NCBI GenBank assembly: GCA_021647765.1 | Contig: JAKIUD010000050.1 | Span: 1-23,867, forward strand | Source of the DNA: Desulfuromusa sp. | GTDB lineage: Bacteria; Desulfobacterota; Desulfuromonadia; Desulfuromonadales; Geopsychrobacteraceae | Direction of reading: 5' to 3' | Length of the DNA: 23,867 nt | Shown: positions 6,222-13,665 of the stretch, piece by piece | How positions within the stretch are numbered: position 1 is the stretch's first letter | Layout: the number at the start of each line of letters is the position of its first letter | Position numbers and translations under genes: made by a program | Notes under the pieces: generated by a model | The model's input: only the letters and a program-made list of their open reading frames with translations | Database searches by the model: none | What the model was told of the DNA's origin: nothing

Positions 6222-8351
6222 ATGAACCTACGCACGAAAACATTTCTCTTGCTCAGTGCCGTTTTGCTCTGCTCAATCATACTTTACGTCTGGGTTTATG
6301 CCAGGATGGATCATCAGCGCTTAATGGCAGAGTTAGAGCAACATTCCAGGCAGCAAGAATATTCTTTCCAGGCTGAACTAAATTCAACCGAGATGCGGAT
6401 GCTGCAGATTGCAACCTTTGTTGCCCACGATGAAAAAGTTCAGCAACTGTTTCTGTTGGGTAAAAAAGCGGTTGAGCTGGAAGGGGGGGATGGCGGAGGG
6501 GAACTCGCCGCTCAGGTCAGGATGTCGCTCTATGAACATGTCCAGGAGAGTCAGAAGGCTTTAGCCAGACAGTTTGGTTTCAGACAGCTCCATTTTCACC
6601 TGGATCCTGGTTCCCTCAGTTTTTTACGCGTTTATCACCCGAAGACGTTTGGTGACCGGTTGGATGATATCCGCCATATGATTGTTGTCACTAATGCTCA
6701 GCAGAAAAGCACCATGGGCTTTGAAACCGGACGGGTTCATTCGGGGATTCGTGGAGCCACCCCGGTTTATGCGTTTGATGGTTCGACAAAAAAGCAGGTT
6801 CATGTGGGTACCCTCGAAGCGGGAACGTCCTTTGCTAATATGCTCGCCCTTTTATCCACGAATCGTCCCTGGTTGAATGCAGCAGTGTTGCTCAGTCGTG
6901 AACATTTACAAGCAAATGTCTGGCCCGATCTTTTGGTAGAAAAGCAGTTTATTAAAGGTTTTCTTATCGAGGGGACAACCTCATCTCAGATCAAGGAATT
7001 TTTAGCCCGCGACGATTTTTCGACACTGTTAACCTCGCCTGGGCACTACTTATTCCAAGATGGAGGAAAACACTACAGTTTTACCTCTTTCCCCTTGCGA
7101 GATTTTCGTGGAGAAACAGATCCAGATCAACCCGATGCCGGGCTGGTTATTATCTGGCAGGATGTCAGCACAAAGATTGCAGCATATTATGAAAATATTC
7201 GTCATTTGATCGTTTACGGAATTCTCCTTTTTATCCTGATTGAATTGCTGATGTTTTACGGACTCAAATTCATGACCAGTAGTCTGCAACGGGAACTGGA
7301 AAAAACCCGGGAGCACGACCTTGCCAGTGAGAAGGCCCGGCAGGTTGCTGAAGAGACCTCTCGTTTGAAAACCGAGTTCCTGAGCACTGTTGGTCATGAA
7401 TTACGAACCCCATTGAATACAATTATTGGATTGGGGGAAATCCTCAGGAAAAGCGGATTGGATCATCGGCAACAGGATTTTATCGCAAAAATCAAAATTT
7501 CCTCAAAAAAACTGTTGAACATGATCAATGAAATTTTATTTATTGCAGAGATAGATATGCGGGCAAAGGTAGATATGTCCAATGAATATTATCACCTGGC
7601 ACCATTGGTGAGGGGAATCAAAGATAAGTTTGCCATCAAAGCCAAAGAGCAGAAGGTGAATTTTGAAATTGATTTAGCTGCAGATTTACCAGATCAAATT
7701 AACGGCTATCCTGGCCAGCTGGAACAGATTCTGAGTCAATTGGTCGGTAACGCAATCAAGTTTGGTCATGGCGAGGATGCGATCCTGTCTGTGAAGTTAC
7801 TGAAGCAGGAAGGTGATATGGTAACGCTGGAATTTACAGTGACCGATCAGGGAATTGGTATTTCTGCAGAGCAGCAGGAACAGATTTTCCAATCATTCTA
7901 TCAGGGAGATGGTGCAAAAAACCGCAAGTATGAAGGAGCCGGGCTGGGTTTAACTATCGCTCAGAAAATTTGCCGGCAACTGGGCGGGGAGATCTCGGTA
8001 GAAAGTACCCTTGGACAGGGGAGTTGTTTCAGTTTCCAGCTGACATACAAAGTTCCTGCCAATGGTTCAGCCCTTGTCTCTATGGCTGATACTGCAACGC
8101 CTGAGGATGAAAAGGAAAATGTTTCAGTGCAGGATATAGGGATAATCTCGGAATTAGTTCAATTATTGCAGCGACTGGAAGACCCTTTAGCAAAGATGCA
8201 GCCCTGCCGGGATATTGCCAGCAAATTAAAAACCAGGCAGTGGCCGGAGCAGCTGACTGCAGATATTGAGGAGCTGACACGTTTGATCGATCAATATCGC
8301 TTTGTTGAGGCGCGAGAGGTCGTGGTTCGCTTGAAGGAATTAATTTCATAA
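6222..8351 (+). CDS. Membrane sensor histidine kinase with periplasmic double-cache (dCache_3-like) domain
   Basis: 709-residue inner-membrane kinase. TM1 is about 8-26. A large periplasmic sensor of about 300 residues contains LHFHLDPGSLSFLRVYHP, TFGDRLDD and SGIRGATPVYAF, which fit the double sensory (dCache_3) family that binds small ligands. TM2 is about 329-349. The HisKA domain has H392 in STVGHELRTP, and the ATPase domain has VGNAIKFG, DQGIGI and GAGLGLTIA. The C-terminal about 70 residues (IISELVQLLQRLEDPL to VVVRLKELIS) match the tail of the REC-Hpt protein at 3742, though no REC or Hpt lies between. Start: the ATG at 6222 has AGGA six bases before it and gives a normal membrane-anchor N-terminus; the ATG at 6162 lies in a repeat. 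It may phosphorylate the separate REC-Hpt protein. Confidence 0.9.
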   Translation: MNLRTKTFLLLSAVLLCSIILYVWVYARMDHQRLMAELEQHSRQQEYSFQAELNSTEMRMLQIATFVAHDEKVQQLFLLGKKAVELEGGDGGGELAAQVRMSLYEHVQESQKALARQFGFRQLHFHLDPGSLSFLRVYHPKTFGDRLDDIRHMIVVTNAQQKSTMGFETGRVHSGIRGATPVYAFDGSTKKQVHVGTLEAGTSFANMLALLSTNRPWLNAAVLLSREHLQANVWPDLLVEKQFIKGFLIEGTTSSQIKEFLARDDFSTLLTSPGHYLFQDGGKHYSFTSFPLRDFRGETDPDQPDAGLVIIWQDVSTKIAAYYENIRHLIVYGILLFILIELLMFYGLKFMTSSLQRELEKTREHDLASEKARQVAEETSRLKTEFLSTVGHELRTPLNTIIGLGEILRKSGLDHRQQDFIAKIKISSKKLLNMINEILFIAEIDMRAKVDMSNEYYHLAPLVRGIKDKFAIKAKEQKVNFEIDLAADLPDQINGYPGQLEQILSQLVGNAIKFGHGEDAILSVKLLKQEGDMVTLEFTVTDQGIGISAEQQEQIFQSFYQGDGAKNRKYEGAGLGLTIAQKICRQLGGEISVESTLGQGSCFSFQLTYKVPANGSALVSMADTATPEDEKENVSVQDIGIISELVQLLQRLEDPLAKMQPCRDIASKLKTRQWPEQLTADIEELTRLIDQYRFVEAREVVVRLKELIS

Positions 8352-8355
8352 GCAC

Positions 8356-8516
8356 GCCCCCTCCCTAACCCTCCCCCATAAAGGGAAAGGGAACTCTAGT
8401 CTCTTCCTCTCTTGATAGGGGAAGGGAGTGAAGGAGCAGAGCTGAGGTGTGATGTGGTTCAATAGTATGCGCTAGCTCCCCTCCCTTTATGGAAGGGGTT
8501 GGGGGAGGGTGAAGGG
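8356..8516. repeat. GC-rich inverted repeat cluster (REP/BIME-like), copy D
   Basis: Three units: a C-rich arm (8356-8393), a degenerate G-rich arm (about 8400-8435, with CTTGATAGGGGAAGGG), and a second G-rich arm (8476-8516, with CCCTTTATGGAAGGGG). Between the last two lies GTGATGTG, also seen in the spacer of copy E. G-runs at 8495-8498, 8501-8505, 8507-8509 and 8514-8516 satisfy a G-quadruplex pattern about 65 bases before the HDOD start. It fills most of the 230-base gap. Confidence 0.75.
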
Positions 8517-8581
8517 TTCAGAACTAACAGACTTACGTAATAATTTTAGCCAAACAGATTTCATTCTAAAGGAGAGTATCA

Positions 8582-9427
8582 ATGGGTGTAAAATTTCAAA
8601 ATATAAAATTTGACCTTGATAAGTTACCAACCATGCCCCTGGTTGCCGCCCAGATGATGGAATTGATCAATGCTCCGGAAACTTCTGCAGCGGCTCTTGC
8701 CAAGGTTGTTTCGAAAGACCCAGCAGTTTCTGCACGGGTGTTGAAAATTGCCAATTCCTCCTTTTACAGTATGTCCCGTCAGGTTTCCAGCTTGTCAACG
8801 GCAATTGTTATTCTTGGGGAAAAAACCCTGAAAAACCTGGTTCTTGCTGCGAGTATGCGGAGCATGAATCAAACCTTTGGCAAGATTGAGCAGATGCTTT
8901 GGGAAGACTCCATGGTGTGTGCCCTTGGTTCCCGCTATCTGGCGCGCAAATTGGGGGTAGCCGATCCGGAAGAGGCATTTATGGCCGGTCTGTTCAGGCA
9001 TATTGGATTGGTCGTACTCAACAATCAGGAGAGCAAAGCGGCCGATTTTATCATCAAATCGATGGAATCAGGCAAGCAGAGTATGGCAGAAGAGGAGCGG
9101 GAATTGTTCGGTGCGACCCATGCCGAAATTGGCGCTGCCGTTTTGGAATCCTGGAAACTTTCCGAAGTCCTTTCTCTGGTGGCATTGCACCATTCTGATG
9201 TGACACTGGATGATGGAGCTGACAGCAGTGCTATCAATCTGACCAGTGTGGTGAATATTGCCGGTCTATTACCCGGCTATTTTGGCATCTATGGTGGGCA
9301 ACACAAATCGAATCTGGAAAAGTCTCCAGGTCGGAAATTATTGGCTCTGGATCTGCAACGGACAGAGAAAATTATTGAGGAATTTCACAGTATCTTTGAA
9401 GAAAACCGGAATGATTTTCTCTCCTGA
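8582..9427 (+). CDS. HDOD domain protein
   Basis: 281-residue cytoplasmic protein of the HDOD family, a non-catalytic relative of HD phosphohydrolases often linked to signalling, chemotaxis and c-di-GMP networks. The domain spans about 10-210: LDKLPTMPLVAAQMMELI, a VSKDPAVSARVLKIANSS helix and STAIVILGEKTL are characteristic. Where HD proteins have LLHDIG this protein has LFRHIG (R139, H140), so the metal-binding pair is lost and a scaffolding or sensing role is more likely than catalysis. A strong ribosome site (AAAGGAGAG) precedes the ATG. The gene ends 9 bases before the PAS-kinase start, so the two are almost certainly cotranscribed and probably act in one pathway. Confidence 0.9.
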   Translation: MGVKFQNIKFDLDKLPTMPLVAAQMMELINAPETSAAALAKVVSKDPAVSARVLKIANSSFYSMSRQVSSLSTAIVILGEKTLKNLVLAASMRSMNQTFGKIEQMLWEDSMVCALGSRYLARKLGVADPEEAFMAGLFRHIGLVVLNNQESKAADFIIKSMESGKQSMAEEERELFGATHAEIGAAVLESWKLSEVLSLVALHHSDVTLDDGADSSAINLTSVVNIAGLLPGYFGIYGGQHKSNLEKSPGRKLLALDLQRTEKIIEEFHSIFEENRNDFLS

Positions 9428-9436
9428 GGTGTGCTG

Positions 9437-10816
9437 ATGATGGACAAAAAATTACAAAACATATTAGATGCCCTGGACTCTCGAGTTGACCCGGTTCTGT
9501 TGTTGAAGGCGGTGGAGCAGAATTCTGCCACCATTGTGATTACCGATTCTGCGGGGATAATTACTTACGTCAATGCAAAATTTTCCGAAATGACCGGTTA
9601 TACAAAAAGTGAAGCCCTGGGTCAAAATCCACGGATCTTAAAGGGAGATGATGGTCTGACCGATTATAAGGAGATGTGGGACACCCTTTTAGCCGGTCAG
9701 CGATGGCGGGGCGATTTTCACAATAAAAGGAAAAACGGTGAATTCTTCTGGGAGAGGGCGGCTATTTCCCCGATTCTCGATCAGGATGGGAAGATTACCC
9801 ATTTTCTGGCAATTAAAGAAGATATTACCGAGCGTAAGAAGATTGAGGATGCGTTGGAGCGATCCGTTGCTGAATCGGTGCAAATGGCGACAACGATGGA
9901 ATTTCTCAATGCGGAACTGAAGGCAACCCAGTCACAGATGTTACAGCGGGAAAAGATGGCATCGATCGGACAACTGGCTGCCGGAGTCGCGCATGAGATC
10001 AATAACCCGATTGGTTTTGTTGCCAGCAATCTGCGCAGTCTGGATAAATATATCAAGAAATTAACCGGTTATCTGGAGCTGTCGGAAAGCAAGCTCAAAG
10101 AGCAGGCACCTGACCTCTGGCAAGAGCTCAAGCCTGAGCGAAAGAAACTGAAAATCGATTTTCTCCTTGAAGATTGTGATGATCTGGTTGCCGAATCATT
10201 GGATGGTGCTGAACGGGTACGGAAGATTGTTCAGAACCTGAAAACATTTTCCCGGGTCGATCAAGCGGAAGAGCAACTGGCTGATCTGAATGAATGTCTG
10301 GAAAGTACCATCGCCATTGTCTGGAACGAAATCAAAGATAAAGCACAGCTGGAAAAGAATTTTGCCGAACTTCCAGACTTCCATTGCAACCCGCAGGAAC
10401 TGACCCAGGTTTTTACCAATATCCTGATCAACGCGGTGCAGGCGATTGAAAAGGATGGTCTGATCAAGGTTCGCAGCTGGCTGGAGGATGATTCCATCAT
10501 GATCAGTATTCAGGATAATGGCAGTGGGATAGCAGAGGAACACCGGGAGAAAATCTTTGAGCCATTTTTTACCACCAAGCCGGTTGGTGAAGGAATCGGG
10601 CTGGGGATGAGTATCTGCTACGAAATTGTCAAAAAACACGGCGGGGAAATTCTTATTGCTTCAGAACTGGGACGAGGAACCACTTTTACTATCCGTTTAC
10701 CACTTGAAAGTAAGGGGGAGAGAGATGAAACTACGGATCAAGGTGATGATGATTCTGGTTGTAATGGTCATGCTGACAATGGGCGGCAGCGGGGTGTTTT
10801 TTTTCCAGAGATTTAA
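9437..10816 (+). CDS. PAS-domain histidine kinase, soluble, with overlapping C-terminal extension
   Basis: 459-residue cytoplasmic kinase. The PAS domain (about 20-140) has TIVITDSAGIITYVNAKFSE, GQNPRILK and a PAC motif ending EDITERKK. A coiled coil leads to HisKA with H186 in AHEINNP, then an ATPase domain with NAVQAI, DNGSGI and GIGLGMS. The core is paralogous to the kinases at 2300 and 10725. Start: GAGGT at 9426-9430 best serves the ATG at 9437; a GTG at 9431 is too close. The reading frame runs about 34 residues past the usual end (FTIRLPLE) into the next gene, giving a 92-base overlap. A TAA at 10711-10713 in another frame lies where paralogs stop, so one base may have been lost recently or be a sequence error. 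Confidence 0.88.
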   Translation: MMDKKLQNILDALDSRVDPVLLLKAVEQNSATIVITDSAGIITYVNAKFSEMTGYTKSEALGQNPRILKGDDGLTDYKEMWDTLLAGQRWRGDFHNKRKNGEFFWERAAISPILDQDGKITHFLAIKEDITERKKIEDALERSVAESVQMATTMEFLNAELKATQSQMLQREKMASIGQLAAGVAHEINNPIGFVASNLRSLDKYIKKLTGYLELSESKLKEQAPDLWQELKPERKKLKIDFLLEDCDDLVAESLDGAERVRKIVQNLKTFSRVDQAEEQLADLNECLESTIAIVWNEIKDKAQLEKNFAELPDFHCNPQELTQVFTNILINAVQAIEKDGLIKVRSWLEDDSIMISIQDNGSGIAEEHREKIFEPFFTTKPVGEGIGLGMSICYEIVKKHGGEILIASELGRGTTFTIRLPLESKGERDETTDQGDDDSGCNGHADNGRQRGVFFPEI

Positions 10817-12695
10817 AGCGGCTTATCGCCACTCGGTTTTCCAGGCGATCGATGCCATCGCAATTAATAATGCTCAATCATTGAGCAATTACTTACGCCA
10901 GCAACATATTATGGCAAATTACATTGCTAAAATGTTGCCAGTTGAGGCGGTCGAATTTAATGATCGCCTCTGGGCAGAAGACTATTTTTCCAGTTATGAG
11001 AAAGATTTCTCCTTTTTTAATAATGGCTATTTTTTCCTCGATATGAATGGAATTCTCAAGTTTGATTATCCAGCGCATCCGGAATTGCACGGCAAAGATT
11101 ACTCTTTCCGCCCCTATTTTCAGGCAACAATTGCAGCAGGAAAAGGGGTGATCGGGCAGCCGTACCGCTCATCCCGGAGCGGTAAAGGGGTTTTGACCTT
11201 TACCACTCTTTTCAAAAACCGTGATGGAAAACCGTTGGGTCTTGTCTGTTGTTCAACCCGTCTGGAAGATGATGCGATTCTCAGCCAGATCAGAAACAGA
11301 AAAATCGGTGAAACGGGCTACAGTTATGTCTTCAACAAGAATCGCTTGATGATTCTCCATCCAAAAGATGAGCGGATGTTGACTCATGATGTGCCGGTCG
11401 GTGCCAATAAAATGTTTGATGCCGCCATCGAAGGATTTGCAGGGATGGCGGAAACGGTCAACTCCAAAGGGGTCAAGATGCTGGTTGCGTTTCGACCTGT
11501 TCCCGGAAGCGATTGGGTCGTTGCCAGCCAACTCCCGGCTAAAGAGGCATTTGCTGTTCTGGCAGAAAACCAACGAATTTTTGCCCTGTTTATAATTCTC
11601 GGCAGCATGACAGCAGCCCTGGTGGGACTGTTTTTTGTCCATCGCAGCATGCGTGATCTGGATACCCTGGAGACCGCCACCTCAACACTTGCCATCCCTG
11701 ATAACTCAGATCTGGATATTGATAATATTTTGGAGACAGAAATTGCCAAGCTGAAACCGCTGGTCAATCATCCAGAGTTTGGCCCGCTGGCCAGTACCAT
11801 CAGTCAACTGTACAGCCAGCTAGGGCATTCACTTGTAGAAAGTCAAAAGATGGCGGGAGAGTTGGACGAGGCTTATCAGCAACTGAAAGCAACCCAATCA
11901 CAGATCTTACAGCAGGAGAAAATGGCATCGGTCGGTCAGCTGGCTGCGGGGGTTGCCCACGAAATTAACAATCCGATGGGTTTTATTACCAGCAACCTGT
12001 CTTCATTGCAGCGTTATCAAGATAAGTTAACCGCCTACATTGAACACTTGGAGAGCTGGCTACAGAGGGAAGGCTCTTCTGCTCTTCTGGAGCAAATGAA
12101 AGAGCTGAAGAAAAAACAGAAGATCAGTTTTGTTCTTGAAGATATCAATGATTTGATTGAAGAATCGGCCGATGGGGCAGTGCGGGTTCGGGATATTGTC
12201 CAGAATCTGAAAAGCTTTTCCCGGGTTGATCAGACGGAATTTTCGCCAGCTGACATCAATGAATGTCTGGAGAGTACCCTGGCTATTGCCATGAATGAGA
12301 TCAAGTACAAAGCAACTATAGAAAAAGATTTTGGCGAGTTGCCATTGTTGCCCTGTTTTCCTCAGCAGTTGAATCAGGTTTTCCTCAATATTCTGGTTAA
12401 TGCTGCCCAGGCAATTGAGGAAAAGGGGGAGATCAAGATTAAAACCTGGACTGAAGATGGGCAGGTGAAGATTACCATCAGCGATAATGGCTCTGGTATC
12501 CCTGAGGATATCCGCGAAAAAATCTTCGAACCCTTCTTCACCACGAAAGAGGTTGGAAAAGGAACCGGCCTCGGCATGAGTATTTCTTATGACATTATCA
12601 AGGAGCATCATGGGCAGATAATCGTGAACAGTGAGGCTGGTCAGGGCACCACTTTTACGATTGAACTACCACTTGAGCGTGGGGGAGAAGAATAA
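10725..12695 (+). CDS. Membrane sensor histidine kinase with periplasmic dCache_1-like domain
   Basis: 656-residue inner-membrane kinase. TM1 is about 6-26 (MMILVVMVMLTMGGSGVFFF). The periplasmic cache domain has GYFFLDMNGILKFDYP, GKDYSFRPYFQATI and GKGVLTFTTLF, typical of dCache_1 sensors for amino acids or organic acids. TM2 is about 290-310. A linker with a coiled coil leads to HisKA with H412 in AHEINNP and an ATPase domain with NILVNAAQAI, DNGSGI and GTGLGMS. Start: the ATG at 10725 has GGGGGAG just upstream and begins the obvious membrane anchor; a longer in-frame version from 10626 would lie wholly inside the previous gene. The stop TAA shares one base with the ATG of the next gene, so translation of the pair is probably coupled, making that response regulator its likely partner. 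Confidence 0.9.
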   Translation: MKLRIKVMMILVVMVMLTMGGSGVFFFQRFKAAYRHSVFQAIDAIAINNAQSLSNYLRQQHIMANYIAKMLPVEAVEFNDRLWAEDYFSSYEKDFSFFNNGYFFLDMNGILKFDYPAHPELHGKDYSFRPYFQATIAAGKGVIGQPYRSSRSGKGVLTFTTLFKNRDGKPLGLVCCSTRLEDDAILSQIRNRKIGETGYSYVFNKNRLMILHPKDERMLTHDVPVGANKMFDAAIEGFAGMAETVNSKGVKMLVAFRPVPGSDWVVASQLPAKEAFAVLAENQRIFALFIILGSMTAALVGLFFVHRSMRDLDTLETATSTLAIPDNSDLDIDNILETEIAKLKPLVNHPEFGPLASTISQLYSQLGHSLVESQKMAGELDEAYQQLKATQSQILQQEKMASVGQLAAGVAHEINNPMGFITSNLSSLQRYQDKLTAYIEHLESWLQREGSSALLEQMKELKKKQKISFVLEDINDLIEESADGAVRVRDIVQNLKSFSRVDQTEFSPADINECLESTLAIAMNEIKYKATIEKDFGELPLLPCFPQQLNQVFLNILVNAAQAIEEKGEIKIKTWTEDGQVKITISDNGSGIPEDIREKIFEPFFTTKEVGKGTGLGMSISYDIIKEHHGQIIVNSEAGQGTTFTIELPLERGGEE

Positions 12696-13513
12696 TGGCA
12701 GAAGAGATCAAAATTCTTTGCGTTGATGATGAAAGAAACGTTCTCAAATCCCTCAGACGTCTCTTTATGGATGAGGATAACTATGAAATTTTTATCGCAG
12801 AGTCGGGAGCAGAGGGCTTGGAGGTTTTGGCAGAAGAGGGGGATATTCGGATGGTGATTTCCGACTACCGGATGCCTGAGATGAACGGGGTCGAATTTTT
12901 GCGTCAGGCCAATGAAAAGTGGCCAGAAACGATGCGAATCGTTCTGTCTGGTTATGCCGATACGGCTTCAGTTGTTGAAGCGATCAATGAGGGACAGATT
13001 TATAAATTTATCCCCAAACCGTGGAACGATGAAGAACTGTTATCGACCGTATCGGCAGCTTTGGAACATCAGGAACTGCGCTGGGAAATTAAAAATCTGA
13101 ACGAGGAATTACAAAAGAAAAATACCGAGCTGCAGGAAGTTAATGACAACCTGGAAAATCTGGTCGTACAGCGAACCGAAGCTCTGGATCTCCGCAACCG
13201 GGTTCTGCAGGTTTCCCAATCAGTCATGGACGTATTGCCGGTGGTGGTTCTTGGCATCGATGGTGAGCAACTGGTTGTCCAGTGTAACGACTTTGCCCAG
13301 GATCTGTTTCCGTATGGTGGGATCGGACCGCTGGGAAATGACCGGCAGGACGTCTTATCCGCTGAAATCAATGAATTGATTGATCGCCTTGAACATGAGC
13401 CGACACCGAAGGCAATGATTGAAGTACATAAACAAAAATTTCGTGGCGAGGTCAGGCTATTACACGAAAAACCATCACAGGGTGTTGTTTTGGTGTTGAT
13501 CCCCGAGGATTGA
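12695..13513 (+). CDS. Response regulator: REC, coiled coil, degenerate PAS-like domain
   Basis: 272-residue cytoplasmic response regulator. REC (about 5-125) has D11/D12, phospho-acceptor D57 (MVISDYRMP), LSGYAD and IPKPW, the RpfG-like receiver type. A long coiled coil (about 128-170, ELRWEIKNLNEELQKKNTEL) follows. The last about 100 residues (VMDVLPVVVLGIDGEQLV, then FRGEVRLLHE and VVLVLIPED) look like a small PAS-type fold but lack clear motifs. There is no DNA-binding, GGDEF or HD output, so signalling must be by protein contact or by controlling another enzyme. It overlaps the cache kinase at 10725 by one base (TAATG) and is its likely cognate receiver. The receiver is closely similar to that of the HD protein at 13666. 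Confidence 0.87.
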   Translation: MAEEIKILCVDDERNVLKSLRRLFMDEDNYEIFIAESGAEGLEVLAEEGDIRMVISDYRMPEMNGVEFLRQANEKWPETMRIVLSGYADTASVVEAINEGQIYKFIPKPWNDEELLSTVSAALEHQELRWEIKNLNEELQKKNTELQEVNDNLENLVVQRTEALDLRNRVLQVSQSVMDVLPVVVLGIDGEQLVVQCNDFAQDLFPYGGIGPLGNDRQDVLSAEINELIDRLEHEPTPKAMIEVHKQKFRGEVRLLHEKPSQGVVLVLIPED

Positions 13514-13526
13514 TGGTGTTCTGGTT

Positions 13527-13648
13527 CCCCCCCTCACCCCGACCCTCTCCCACGAGGGGAGAGGGAGAAAAACTGAGGCAATCTCGAATCTGTGATGTGT
13601 ATTTTGACTCCCCTCCCTTTATGGGAGGGGCTGGGGGAGGGCGAAGGA
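13527..13648. repeat. GC-rich inverted repeat pair (REP/BIME-like), copy E
   Basis: The C-rich arm (13527-13567) has CCCTCTCCCACGAGGGGAGA, a hairpin with a short loop. A spacer of about 40 bases contains GTGATGTG. The G-rich arm (13608-13648) has GGGAGGGGCTGGGGGAGGG at 13623-13641, an ideal G-quadruplex pattern with loops of 1, 2 and 1 bases, on the coding strand 24 bases before the ATG at 13666. It occupies nearly the whole 152-base gap. Confidence 0.82.
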
Positions 13649-13665
13649 GAAACAAAGGATAGTTT

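Noticed and set aside
10626..10724. Longer N-terminus for the second cache kinase
   Set aside because: It would lie wholly within the preceding kinase's ATPase domain. The ATG at 10725 has a ribosome site and begins the membrane helix.
12060..12611. 183-codon frame opposite the cache kinase
   Set aside because: It is the antisense of conserved kinase motifs, with no ribosome site. Similar antisense frames lie opposite the other kinase paralogs (for example 10196-10639), as expected from codon bias.
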